64,000 bases of DNA from NCBI RefSeq assembly GCF_035658495.1, contig NZ_CP141944.1, positions 2,444,001-2,508,000 of the forward strand. Direction: 5' to 3'. A program made the translations under genes and the position numbers. The notes under the pieces were generated by a model. That model did not search any database and was not told the origin of the DNA. It saw only the letters and a program-made list of their open reading frames with translations. Positions within the stretch are counted from its first letter, which is position 1; each line of letters starts with the position of its first letter. The DNA comes from Novosphingobium sp. RL4. GTDB lineage: Bacteria > Pseudomonadota > Alphaproteobacteria > Sphingomonadales > Sphingomonadaceae. Positions 9,370 to 16,572 of this stretch are shown one piece after another.

Positions 9370-10310
9370 TGATCGTTTATCCTTATCCGAACTTGCTCCC
9401 TGACGTTGACGCTAACGGCAACCCCAAGGTTCACTTTCTCAATGTTGGTTCCTATTCAGCGCCTGGTGTTGCGACACTGCGAGCGGCTATTGCTGCAGGC
9501 GTTAACTTCGATCGCGACGCCACACTGGAAATGCTGGATGACTATGGAGCTGCCTCGGCTGCGTTGAAGGCGGCATTGCTGACCTGGGTGCGTCCTGCTT
9601 TCGTCAACGCGGATGGATCCAACCTGATCTCGACGGCATATGGTGTAGATGGGGGAGGGGCGCTCTCATACGTCACGGAAAAGCCGCTTCAGCGATCGCT
9701 TGGCAGCGGTCGCAAGGTGTTCGATTTCTGGAATGGCGGGGACGCAAGCCTTGACCAGGCGAGCGTCCGGCGGGCTCAGACAGTAAGTGGTGCCGGCTTG
9801 ACTATTGCCGTTTCCGGGCAGTCTCAGGGTGCAGTTGGCGCTCTGGAAGTGCCTCTTCAACAGCTGAGCAATACATCTACGGGGTATAGTGTTCTTGCGC
9901 TTCAGCGCTCGGATACAGGGATGATTACCCTGGTTGGCAAACGCGCCAATGCGGATGCGTCGATCACTCTATCGACGACCACCCCATGGCCAACGTCTGA
10001 TGAGTCGATCGTCATCGGGACGATGAACCTGAACGCCAGTGGGACTGACGCGCTTACGCTCAATCTCTATCTGGCCGGGAAGACTGGCGCAGCGACGAAG
10101 CTGACGGGAACACAAAGCGGTGCGCTGACAGCCGGCTCTGTGGCGATCACTGGTCACTTCTCTGTCGGCAATGTCGCCGCTGCTGCCGTTGCTTCAAGGT
10201 GGAAAGGGACCGTCGCTGAAGCCTTGATGCTCACTGCCTCGCTCGATGGAACGAACGATGCGCTCCGCGCCGAAGCCGTAGCATTGATGCAGAAGCAGCT
10301 CGCACGCTGA
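9369..10310 (+). CDS. tail fibre-type protein, probable concanavalin-like fold
   Basis: A 313-residue protein coupled to the tailspike by a TGATG overlap; the longer frame from 9348 is rejected because it lacks a ribosome binding site and overlaps the tailspike. It is a Ser/Thr/Gly/Ala-rich beta protein; residues about 100-290 have the alternating strand pattern of LamG/concanavalin-like lectin modules, and the end (RWKGTVAEALMLTASLDG) resembles the last strand and following helix common to that fold in phage proteins. It could be a second receptor-binding or decoration protein. Assignment rests on position and composition only. Confidence 0.55.
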   Translation: MIVYPYPNLLPDVDANGNPKVHFLNVGSYSAPGVATLRAAIAAGVNFDRDATLEMLDDYGAASAALKAALLTWVRPAFVNADGSNLISTAYGVDGGGALSYVTEKPLQRSLGSGRKVFDFWNGGDASLDQASVRRAQTVSGAGLTIAVSGQSQGAVGALEVPLQQLSNTSTGYSVLALQRSDTGMITLVGKRANADASITLSTTTPWPTSDESIVIGTMNLNASGTDALTLNLYLAGKTGAATKLTGTQSGALTAGSVAITGHFSVGNVAAAAVASRWKGTVAEALMLTASLDGTNDALRAEAVALMQKQLAR

Positions 10311-10329
10311 GATAGGATTGACGCGGATC

Positions 10330-10689
10330 ATGGCGAATATCCTCGAAGCATTTGGCGGTTGGGCCGCCGGTGGGTTCGGTGCCGGCGGCGGGTTCTTTGC
10401 CGTGAAATGGCTGCTGGAATTCATCGCCGGGCGGACGGACGCGCGGGAGGCTGCGCTGGACCAGGACACGCGCTTCGTGATCGAGAACCTGAAGGCCGAG
10501 GTCGCCCGCCTGTTCGACCGCGTGACCACGCTGGAAACCGAAGTGGCGGAATGCCGGCAGGCGCACGCGAGCGCCGAAGCGAAAGTGATCCAGTTGCTCG
10601 CCCAGCGGCAGGGCCTCGGCGAAGCGCGCGAACATGCACAACTGATCGTCTCGGCCGAGCGGGTCGCGGCGCGGCAACAGGGGAACTGA
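10330..10689 (+). CDS. small membrane-anchored coiled-coil protein of the lysis cassette
   Basis: A 119-residue protein. It has an N-terminal glycine-rich hydrophobic segment (residues 8-32), then a coiled coil of about 70 residues rich in Glu, Ala, Arg and Leu. The ATG at 10330 is preferred over a TTG at 10318. It sits one base before the endolysin gene, so it probably belongs to the lysis cassette; it might be a holin-type or antiholin-type membrane protein or an alternative inner-membrane spanin, but the sequence does not decide. Homology could not be checked. Confidence 0.55.
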   Translation: MANILEAFGGWAAGGFGAGGGFFAVKWLLEFIAGRTDAREAALDQDTRFVIENLKAEVARLFDRVTTLETEVAECRQAHASAEAKVIQLLAQRQGLGEAREHAQLIVSAERVAARQQGN

Positions 10690-10690
10690 G

Positions 10691-11293
10691 ATGGACGTTC
10701 GTAAGCCGATCTTCGATGCCGTGCGCGGTGCGGCGCCGAAAGGACTTTTCAATGATGCCAGCAATGTGCTGGCGCTGGACAACCTGCTGGATGCGTTCGG
10801 CGTGGCGCGGCCGGTTGCGACCGGGCTTCGCACCAGCGCGGCCGGCATCGCCCTGATGCACAAGTGGGAGGGCTGCGCGCGCAAGCGCGGCGATGGCCAG
10901 TTCGAGGCCTATCCCGATCCCGGAAGCAAGGATGGCGAGCCCTGGACGATCGGGTGGGGTTCCACCGGCAGCGATATCGGCCCGGGCACGGTCTGGTCTC
11001 AGGCGCAGTGCGATGCGCGGTTCGTGAACGACCTGGTGCGATACGAAAAGGAAGTGCGCGCGGCGATCGGCAGTTCTCCCACCACGCAGGCGCAGTTCGA
11101 TGCGCTGGTTTCGTTCCACTACAATACCGGCGCGATCGGCAAGGCCACGCTGACGAAGCGCCACATTGCCGGCGACTATGCCGGGGCGGCGGTCGAGTTC
11201 GGCAAGTGGATCTACAACGACGGTGCGGTGATGGAGGGGCTGAAGCGTCGCCGCGCGGATGAGGCGGCGCTTTATGCCGGGGGTGCGGCGTGA
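10691..11293 (+). CDS. endolysin, GH24 (T4/lambdoid type) lysozyme
   Basis: A 200-residue protein that cleaves the glycan strand of peptidoglycan. Residues about 50-195 match the T4-lysozyme-type family, with the catalytic triad Glu60 (in HKWEG), Asp76 (in YPDP) and Thr86 (in TIGWG). The first 48 residues form a short N-terminal extension that may be a signal-anchor or substrate-targeting region; it is not strongly hydrophobic, so release is more likely through the downstream holin. A GTG start of the holin-like gene overlaps its stop (GTGA), which ties the two genes together. Confidence 0.95.
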   Translation: MDVRKPIFDAVRGAAPKGLFNDASNVLALDNLLDAFGVARPVATGLRTSAAGIALMHKWEGCARKRGDGQFEAYPDPGSKDGEPWTIGWGSTGSDIGPGTVWSQAQCDARFVNDLVRYEKEVRAAIGSSPTTQAQFDALVSFHYNTGAIGKATLTKRHIAGDYAGAAVEFGKWIYNDGAVMEGLKRRRADEAALYAGGAA

Positions 11294-11583
11294 GCTGGAC
11301 CAATGCCCTTCGCGGTGCCGGCGGCCAGATCGAGCTGAACCGCGTGGTCGGCTTCATCGGGGGCATGGCCTACATTGCCGGCGCCCATGTGTTCATCGCC
11401 TGGGACATGCTGGCCCACCAGCGCGAATTCGACCTTGCCGGATACTGCACGCTGTTCCCGGCCGGGCTGGCGATCGTCGCCGGCGGTACGGCGGTGGCGG
11501 TGGCGGTAAAGGATCGCAACGTTGCCACGGCGCGCTCGATCGACAAGGCATCCGGTGCCACGACGGCAGAGCAAGCGGTATGA
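11290..11583 (+). CDS. holin-like small membrane protein
   Basis: A 97-residue protein starting with GTG at 11290, overlapping the endolysin stop. Two hydrophobic segments (about residues 19-41 and 52-74), separated by a short charged loop, and a polar tail give the layout of a two-helix class II holin, which forms holes in the inner membrane so the endolysin can reach the wall. Its position between endolysin and spanin supports this. No conserved family motif is visible, so the call rests on topology and gene order. Its stop overlaps the following ATG (ATGA). Confidence 0.7.
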   Translation: MSWTNALRGAGGQIELNRVVGFIGGMAYIAGAHVFIAWDMLAHQREFDLAGYCTLFPAGLAIVAGGTAVAVAVKDRNVATARSIDKASGATTAEQAV

Positions 11584-11918
11584 TTGCGCTCCTGACCCGC
11601 CTGGGCCTCACTGGGCGCGTTCATCGCGTCCTCTTAGTGTTCGCGCTTGGGGCAGCCTGTCTCGCGCTACTGTGGCTCTGGGCGCGATCTCATGACGAAA
11701 AGCAACAGGCGGCGGGTGCTTCCGCCCAGCGCGAGGGTGACCTGCGCGAAATCATCAATCGGGCGGAGCAAGGAAATGCGGCGCGTGTGGAAATCCAGGA
11801 TGCCTTCAACCGCGGCGATGGCCGCAGCGCTGCTGTCTATGACCAGTGCCTGCGGACAGCTCGAACCCCCGCGAACTGCGAGCGATTTCTGCCTCGTGAG
11901 CAAGCGACTGACCGCTGA
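11580..11918 (+). CDS. i-spanin (Rz-like inner-membrane subunit)
   Basis: A 112-residue protein starting at the ATG at 11580, whose third base begins the holin stop overlap. A single transmembrane segment spans about residues 15-35, followed by a periplasmic coiled coil with many Glu, Gln and Ala and ending in a CLRTARTPANCERFLPR segment holding a cysteine pair. This is the usual shape of the inner-membrane spanin, which bridges inner and outer membranes during the last step of lysis. Another gene, the predicted o-spanin, overlaps its last 143 bases in a different frame. Confidence 0.75.
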   Translation: MIALLTRLGLTGRVHRVLLVFALGAACLALLWLWARSHDEKQQAAGASAQREGDLREIINRAEQGNAARVEIQDAFNRGDGRSAAVYDQCLRTARTPANCERFLPREQATDR

Positions 11919-12078
11919 GCCTGCGCCGGCGGCCGGACAGGATGATACCGGGAACAGGTTCGATACGGAAGAAACCTTTGCCGAGATCGTCGGTCACAAC
12001 CAAGTTTATGATCGGTTATGCGTAAATCGCCGAGCCAGATCTGCCGATAACGACGGGCTGCTTCGTGGAAAGCCATAG
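11776..12078 (+). CDS. o-spanin-like lipoprotein, out-of-frame overlap with the i-spanin
   Basis: A 100-residue frame starting at the ATG at 11776, which has an AGGA box just upstream. The start lies inside the i-spanin gene and the frame continues 160 bases beyond its stop. The protein begins with a cationic n-region (MRRVWKSR), a short hydrophobic stretch and a lipobox-like LLSMTSAC, after which comes CGQLEPP and a segment FDTEETFAEIVGHNQVYDRLC that resembles the conserved tail of small Rz1-like proteins of alphaproteobacterial phages. Lambda-type Rz/Rz1 pairs are encoded with the o-spanin gene inside or across the i-spanin gene, so the architecture is expected. Confidence 0.7.
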   Translation: MRRVWKSRMPSTAAMAAALLSMTSACGQLEPPRTASDFCLVSKRLTAEPAPAAGQDDTGNRFDTEETFAEIVGHNQVYDRLCVNRRARSADNDGLLRGKP

Positions 12079-12479
12079 TCACCATAAAGCCGCGCTTGAA
12101 GATTTCGCGACTGAAATTGATGCTACTTCCGAGTATGATGCAATAACTTGGCGCTGATTTCCTAAGAGCGTCGTCGCTAGTACTGCCTATCGAGGAAACA
12201 GTCGGTACACTCGTTTTGCCAAGAGCATCGCGCATTCCCGTTTTGGCAAACGGTCTGGTTTCTTCGGACAAGGTCCGACCAGATTTTGCGGATTAAAAGC
12301 AGGAGGGGCATTCCTGATCATTACGCTAGAATGGCAGATCCCACAACGCCCTAAGCGTGGTAGACGGCCGCTACTTCGTTGCGCGCAATATGTCGGAGGG
12401 CGGACGCAAGGGGTTGCGTCTTTGGTAGGTATCTATGCATATCCCCGCGATGACGTTGTGGGATTGCTAGCGAGATCGC
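12079..12479. other. intergenic stretch between lysis cassette and acyltransferase
   Basis: About 400 bases without a convincing gene. Base composition begins to drop in GC here. A weak inverted repeat at about 12254-12286 (TCTGGT with ACCAGA, inner GGAC-AAG-GTCC) is followed by a short T-run and could be a terminator of the lysis operon. Leftward open frames here overlap the o-spanin in antisense and have no clear protein character. A promoter for the acyltransferase is expected but no clear -35/-10 pair was found. Confidence 0.4.
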
Positions 12480-13553
12480 ATGAAAAAATACTACAATCTG
12501 ATAGACCTTCTGCGATTTGTCGCGGCGACCTTGGTGCTGGTTCATCACGTCGCTTCCAAAGCTTGGCATCACCCCGGCAGCTTCCCTGGCCTTATAACCC
12601 ATTTGCCTGAGCCGGTGCCATTTTTTTCCAATTTCGGTCAGCCTGGCTGGGTTGGAGTTGAAATATTTTTTGTTATCTCCGGCATCGTGATTGCTAATTC
12701 GGCCTTCGACCGCACTGCAACACAGTTTGTAATTGGTCGCGCCTCGCGCCTGTACCCTTCGGTTTGGGTTTGCGCGCCCTTGGCGTTGTTTCTGCTAGTC
12801 TTGACTGGAGCGCTTGAATCGGGGTGGCAGGCCGGTTTCCTGAAATCGATGGTTCTTCTGCCTAAAGGGCCCTGGATAGATCCAGTGTTCTGGACATTGG
12901 GGGTGGAAACTATATTCTATGTAGTAATAACTATGTGGACCTTGCAAAAGCGTGTTAGCATAGAGGTTGTAGCAGTACTTTTGACGGCATGGTCGGGCGT
13001 TTGGGTATTTCTGACGCTTTCAGGGGTGGAATTTAGTTCTTCAATAGAGCGCATCTCATTGCTACGTTTTGCTGCCTTTTTTGCTCTCGGAATTTTGATG
13101 TGGCTTTGGTCCGAGAAGCGTGCGACGAGATTGACATGGATGGCAGGGCCATTCGCCCTATGCCTATGTATAGCGGAATTGATTCTCAAAACTGAAGTTT
13201 ACAAGAGTATAAATTACGATAGCGTCGCTCCAATTGCCATTTGGATCGCCTCTTTCTTCGTTATGATTTACTCCCTTGCCAATGCTGCGGCCATTCGTTC
13301 TGGCTGGATGACAAACCTTGGGAGACTGACATATCCTCTTTACCTTTGCCATACGACCGTCGCGGGCGCTGTAACTTACGGATTGATAATTCTGGGGTTC
13401 AGTGTTCTGTATGCCTTCCTGATAGGGTCAGCGACAGCAATTGCTTTGGCTTGGGCGATTGCAAAATTTTGGGAGCCAGTTGTCGCCTCCGCAATTAAAC
13501 GGAGCCTTGGTCGTGCAACAGCGATGCTCGCGAGGGCGGAACGGGCAGCCTAG
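12480..13553 (+). CDS. O-acyltransferase (acyltransferase 3 family), probable prophage moron
   Basis: A 357-residue polytopic membrane protein of the acyltransferase-3 type, which transfers acetyl or similar groups onto surface polysaccharides. The N-terminus has the family signature Leu-Arg-(Phe)-Val-Ala-Ala with the RFVAATLVLVHH helix, and the GWVGVEIFFVISG motif follows near residues 56-68. About ten membrane helices follow, and the protein ends with a short cytosolic tail rich in Arg/Ala. Codon use and GC are visibly lower than in the surrounding genes, which points to separate transfer. It lies after the lysis genes, the usual place of lysogenic conversion genes. The acetyl substrate is not known. 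Confidence 0.85.
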   Translation: MKKYYNLIDLLRFVAATLVLVHHVASKAWHHPGSFPGLITHLPEPVPFFSNFGQPGWVGVEIFFVISGIVIANSAFDRTATQFVIGRASRLYPSVWVCAPLALFLLVLTGALESGWQAGFLKSMVLLPKGPWIDPVFWTLGVETIFYVVITMWTLQKRVSIEVVAVLLTAWSGVWVFLTLSGVEFSSSIERISLLRFAAFFALGILMWLWSEKRATRLTWMAGPFALCLCIAELILKTEVYKSINYDSVAPIAIWIASFFVMIYSLANAAAIRSGWMTNLGRLTYPLYLCHTTVAGAVTYGLIILGFSVLYAFLIGSATAIALAWAIAKFWEPVVASAIKRSLGRATAMLARAERAA

Positions 13554-13735
13554 CTTTTCGGCCTCAGCCAATCTCTTTTCCAAATGCCCCGCTTTTCACG
13601 TCGGACCGCTCGCCTGCATTGCAAGCAATGGCTGTGATAGTGGGTGCCATCCCATTGAACTTGATCTTTGGCAACGGCGTGCCTGTTGAACAGGCAGCGA
13701 AGCGGCTGCGGCACTAACGTCATAATACGCCCCCC

Positions 13736-13758
13736 GGGCTTCTCATAAGGAGAAGCCC
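13736..13758. repeat. hairpin, 9-bp perfect stem
   Basis: GGGCTTCTC at 13736-13744 pairs with GAGAAGCCC at 13750-13758 around a five-base loop. There is no T-run on either side, so it is a poor intrinsic terminator by itself. It may be a structural or protein-binding site downstream of the acyltransferase. Confidence 0.5.
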
Positions 13759-13891
13759 CATTAAAACGCGTTAACCCATGTATTCCAAATGAACGGGACC
13801 TGTTATCGCCAGCAGATTATCACTTTGAACGCACACAGATGCGGCGATTCCCCCAAGGGCCTGTCCTCCCCCGATAGGTCCCTTGGTACCA

Positions 13892-13922
13892 AAGGCCGTC
13901 CTGCAGCATGCAGGGCGGCCTT
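13892..13922. terminator. strong bidirectional hairpin, likely terminator
   Basis: A 14-base-pair stem, 13892-13905 with 13909-13922, around a three-base loop, with one G-T wobble. It sits ten bases beyond the 3' end of the leftward Cys-rich gene, where a terminator for that operon is expected, and after the rightward acyltransferase. Flanking T content is modest. Confidence 0.65.
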
Positions 13923-13931
13923 ACTGCTCCA

Positions 13932-14273
13932 TTAGCAGCGTGTGCGACTGACTACCCGCCGCCATTCATGATCGGGTGGCGTGGGCAGGCAGACATCGGG
14001 TTTCTGCGGCCGTTCTAGATCGAAGCGGATCGGCCGAACTCGCTTCTTTGCGGCGCTCGACTTTTCCCTGGATGCACATACCCTGCACCAGAAGCGAGCC
14101 TTGGCGGCCGAGAATTGGCCGTCCCATCGGTAACGCTCGAAATGATACCAGAGGCCCCACGGATCGAAGGAACAGCGGTGCCCGCATTTGCACACGGGAA
14201 CCACCGCGTAGCAGAACAAGGCGGCTTCCTTGATCGATGACGGCTCATGGTATCCGTCCTTGTTGTAGCGCAT
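13932..14273 (-). CDS. Cys-rich small protein, zinc-ribbon-like
   Basis: A 113-residue protein with cysteines at 21, 28, 30, 34, 63 and 66. The layout (C-x-C near 28-30 and C-x2-C at 63-66) suggests a structural zinc site. The middle part (FDPWGLWYHFERYRWDG) is rich in aromatics and looks conserved in style. It is the last gene of a leftward trio that begins at 14929, following a LexA-type box. I believe similar small proteins occur in sphingomonad genomes, but no name is known to me and no function is claimed. Confidence 0.6.
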   Translation of the reverse strand: MRYNKDGYHEPSSIKEAALFCYAVVPVCKCGHRCSFDPWGLWYHFERYRWDGQFSAAKARFWCRVCASREKSSAAKKRVRPIRFDLERPQKPDVCLPTPPDHEWRRVVSRTRC

Positions 14274-14298
14274 GGCCGGTAACGCCTGGGCTCGCTGC

Positions 14299-14664
14299 TC
14301 AGTAGCTCAGCCAGTCGAGTTCAGTTTCCTCGACGGCCTCGAACATATCCCCATCGGCGCCGCAGTCCCTGAGCCGCTTTCGAACCGCTTCGGGATCGCC
14401 GTCGAGAGGGAACTGGCGATCAGCCCGGGCGGCCTTCACGAGGTTCGCCAGCAGGCCTGTGGCCTCGGTCTGGCGAAGGAGCCATCGGCCGAAGGCGCCG
14501 CGCTCGGCCGGTGGCAGCGTCCTGCCGCTTTCGCGCAGGCGGGTGTCGGGCGGGGCCGGCGTGAACGCGCGGTAATCGGCGCCGGCAAAATGCCCCTTGC
14601 TGCCCAGCAGGCGGGTGATTTCTCGGCGGAGATCTTCGGGCGTGCTCTTCTGGATATCCGTCAT
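14299..14664 (-). CDS. YozE/SAM-like domain protein
   Basis: A 121-residue protein. The C-terminal 65 residues (from RWLLRQTEATGLLANLVKAA, ending LDWLSY) match the YozE_SAM-like family, a small helical bundle of unknown role found in Gram-positive and proteobacterial phages and plasmids. The N-terminal part, residues 1-50, has charged helices and a Pro-rich linker. It lies 13 bases after the 83-residue gene and 25 bases before the Cys-rich gene, so the three are likely cotranscribed leftward. Confidence 0.65.
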   Translation of the reverse strand: MTDIQKSTPEDLRREITRLLGSKGHFAGADYRAFTPAPPDTRLRESGRTLPPAERGAFGRWLLRQTEATGLLANLVKAARADRQFPLDGDPEAVRKRLRDCGADGDMFEAVEETELDWLSY

Positions 14665-14677
14665 GACGGCGCCCGCC

Positions 14678-14929
14678 TCACTCGGCGGCTTCTGACAACA
14701 GATGCTGCCAGGGTTCGGGGCCGTTCAGATCGAGGCGTTTGATCGTCACCAGATCGCGAGTGATCTCAGCCTTCTCCCGCAACCGCTGGAGCACGGCGGG
14801 GAAGATGTCCACGAGCTGCACGTAATCGTCGATCGTCGCCCCTTCCCTGTCAGCCTGGGCATACCGGTGCCGGGCCAGCCTGAGCAGGTCCTCATCGGTC
14901 AGGGGGAGTGTCAATTGGTCGTTTGCCAT
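14678..14929 (-). CDS. small helical protein, first gene of a leftward trio
   Basis: An 83-residue protein, acidic and mainly helical, with no membrane segment and no cysteine. A LexA-type box ends 41 bases upstream of its start (14970-14984), so it is the nearest candidate for SOS-controlled expression. It is followed by the YozE-like and Cys-rich genes at short spacing. I do not recognise a domain; it could be a small accessory protein of the prophage maintenance region. Confidence 0.55.
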   Translation of the reverse strand: MANDQLTLPLTDEDLLRLARHRYAQADREGATIDDYVQLVDIFPAVLQRLREKAEITRDLVTIKRLDLNGPEPWQHLLSEAAE

Positions 14930-14969
14930 GGGGTGGCCCTCTCACGAATCGAATGACTCGCTATAGCAT

Positions 14970-14984
14970 GTTCTCTATATGTTC
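14970..14984. promoter_or_regulatory. LexA (SOS) box, alphaproteobacterial type
   Basis: The sequence GTTCTCTATATGTTC is a perfect GTTC-N7-GTTC direct repeat, the consensus LexA operator of alphaproteobacteria. It lies in the 60-base gap between two divergent genes. A TATAG element directly beside it at 14962-14966 could serve as a -10 element for leftward transcription. Control of the leftward trio and/or the tiny rightward ORF by DNA damage is the direct prediction. Confidence 0.75.
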
Positions 14985-14989
14985 GCATC

Positions 14990-15100
14990 ATGGTTAGACG
15001 CAGCACCCCCCAATGGAAGGACGACGAATTCGCCTTCCGTCGAAAATTCTGTCAACGCCGGAGCATAAACGTCAGAGAATACCGTCCTTCACGAACCTGA
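14990..15100 (+). CDS. 36-residue basic protein (candidate small gene)
   Basis: A short open frame beginning with ATG five bases after the LexA box and ending at TGA 15098-15100. The peptide is basic with aromatic and acidic residues (QWKDDEFAFRRKFCQRRSI) and reads like a natural protein and not like a chance frame, but no ribosome binding site fits in the short leader, so it would need leaderless or reinitiated translation. I do not recognise a family. It could also be the remains of a longer gene. Confidence 0.4.
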   Translation: MVRRSTPQWKDDEFAFRRKFCQRRSINVREYRPSRT

Positions 15101-15121
15101 GCGGACGGCCTGCTTCTCAAG

Positions 15122-15385
15122 TTACTTTCCAGGCGAAGTGAAGCCCTCGATCAGCCAATTCACGATAATGTTCGCAATGACAAACACGATCAGCAAGCCT
15201 ATTGGAATGGCAATCCCACCAAACAATAAGTCCAACCAGTCAGAAGTCGCACACTGGTCGAACGTCATTGGGGCTCCGGTTCGTAGCCAGCAGCCATCGG
15301 CGAAGTGGTAAGCGCAACGCAACCACCACCCGACAAGCACGAGAATTAAAATGCGCTTAGCGCCCTTGCGTACATTTACTGCCAT
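15122..15385 (-). CDS. small two-helix membrane protein
   Basis: An 87-residue protein with a basic N-terminus, a hydrophobic helix at about residues 11-27, a short loop with three cysteines, and a second helix at about residues 52-76. It is less GC-rich than its neighbours. It has no recognisable enzyme motif. It could be a phage immunity, exclusion or toxin-type membrane protein, but position and topology alone do not allow a choice. Confidence 0.5.
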   Translation of the reverse strand: MAVNVRKGAKRILILVLVGWWLRCAYHFADGCWLRTGAPMTFDQCATSDWLDLLFGGIAIPIGLLIVFVIANIIVNWLIEGFTSPGK

Positions 15386-15558
15386 GATGGCTTCATACCG
15401 CTAAAAATATTTATGAAAAGCAAACTTCTGCGCGCGGACGAATATGGGACAATGCGAACACTGCTCCGCGTTCATGGTGAGAACACTGCGTCACCTAGCG
15501 GTAACTCCCCCTCCAGTCGACGGTTGACGTTGGCGCCCACCAAGCGCAGCATCCGGGC

Positions 15559-16200
15559 GTGTGCAATCTTTACCGGCTGACGAAGCCCGCTGATGCGGTA
15601 GCTCGCCTGTTCCGCGCTAAGAGCGCCGGAGCGCCGAACTTCGCCGCCGAGGTCTATCCGAAATACACCGGGCTGGTGGTCGCCGAGGGCGAAGTGCGCG
15701 CCATGACGTGGGGCTTCCCCCGGCATGCCGTGAGCAAGAAGACCGGTAAGCCGCTGAAGCCCACCGCAACGAACAATGCGCGTGACGACAAGCTGCGCGG
15801 CAACCCGATGTGGCGGGATAGTTTCCGCGATCGTCGCTGCCTGATTCCCGTCACCGCCTGGGCGGAGGCTGAGGGCGCTACCGGGCAGATGACGCGCACC
15901 TGGTACTCCCTGCCCGATCAAGAGCTATTCGCCGTCGCCGGCATCTGGCGGCCGACCGACGAATGGGGCAACGCTTATTCCATGGTCATGGTCGATGGCT
16001 GCGATCAGATGGCCGACGTGCACGACCGCATGCCGACGATCCTCGCGGCGACGGACTGGGCAGCGTGGACCGATGGATCGCCAGACGAGGCCTTTGCGCT
16101 CTGCCGGACATGGACCGGGCCGTTGATTGTTGATCGGACGCTGGAGCGTTGGTTCATGCGCCAAGGAGAGGCGCCACCGGCTACGCCATCGCTCTTGTAA
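15559..16200 (+). CDS. yedK: SOS response-associated peptidase (SRAP/YedK, HMCES family)
   Basis: A 213-residue protein that forms a covalent crosslink with abasic sites in single-stranded DNA through its residue-2 cysteine. The start is the GTG at 15559, chosen because the family requires Met-Cys at positions 1-2 (MCNLYR). The NARDD segment near residue 75 and the family histidine at 155 (in VHDRMP) are both present. It shields damaged DNA during replication. Its presence close to a LexA box and inside the prophage makes an SOS connection plausible; its own leader has a nine-base repeat (GAACACTGC twice) but no perfect LexA box. Confidence 0.9.
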   Translation: MCNLYRLTKPADAVARLFRAKSAGAPNFAAEVYPKYTGLVVAEGEVRAMTWGFPRHAVSKKTGKPLKPTATNNARDDKLRGNPMWRDSFRDRRCLIPVTAWAEAEGATGQMTRTWYSLPDQELFAVAGIWRPTDEWGNAYSMVMVDGCDQMADVHDRMPTILAATDWAAWTDGSPDEAFALCRTWTGPLIVDRTLERWFMRQGEAPPATPSLL

Positions 16201-16357
16201 GTGGTGACGATCATTCTGGGCACCTCCGCGCAGAACTTGCTACGGGCAGATTGCAGGAACTGCGCAAAGGACCTTGACCTCGAGATCCAGAATACAAATA
16301 TTTTGGGCGGCGGAATCACCGCCAATGTGAGGAGAGTTGGAAGAAAGGAGGCAACGT

Positions 16358-16570
16358 ATGTCCCTCTCCAAATTTCATCATCCATTCGAGTTCATGGAAC
16401 GCCCCCAGCTTGAGCCGGAAGTCAAACGCGCAATCTTGGCGTCGTGGGCTTCCGACGCCCGTGCAGTCGAAGATCGTCCCGATCTGAGGCGACCGCCTGG
16501 CGCGTCCGAACCAATCCGTCTCGTCGACATAATGTCTGCCATGCGCAGCCTTGATGCCCGGGAGGTCTGA
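16358..16570 (+). CDS. short conserved hypothetical protein
   Basis: A 70-residue protein. The start at 16358 is chosen over an ATG at 16337 because a clean AAAGGAGG box ends six bases before it. The segment RPDLRRPPGASEPIRLVDIMSAMRSLD reads like a conserved short alphaproteobacterial family, with a Pro-rich middle and a terminal helix. There are no membrane segments. The next gene starts two bases after the stop, so these two are almost certainly cotranscribed. Confidence 0.6.
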   Translation: MSLSKFHHPFEFMERPQLEPEVKRAILASWASDARAVEDRPDLRRPPGASEPIRLVDIMSAMRSLDAREV

Positions 16571-16572
16571 TC

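Larger units (their letters stand above)
13554..13931. other. intergenic stretch with two hairpins
   Basis: About 380 bases with no convincing gene. It holds two inverted repeats, at 13736-13758 and 13892-13922, listed separately. A rightward open frame at 13441-13689 overlaps the acyltransferase end and is judged a shadow. Nothing else was recognised. Confidence 0.4.

Noticed and set aside
11837..12271. Leftward 144-residue frame across the spanin region
   Set aside because: Overlaps both spanin genes in antisense; the part outside the overlap has no recognisable family, although it cannot be fully excluded.
15460..15500. Possible second LexA-like site before the SRAP gene
   Set aside because: The GTTC-N7-GAAC arrangement at about 15469-15483 is inverted and not the direct repeat required by this class of LexA.
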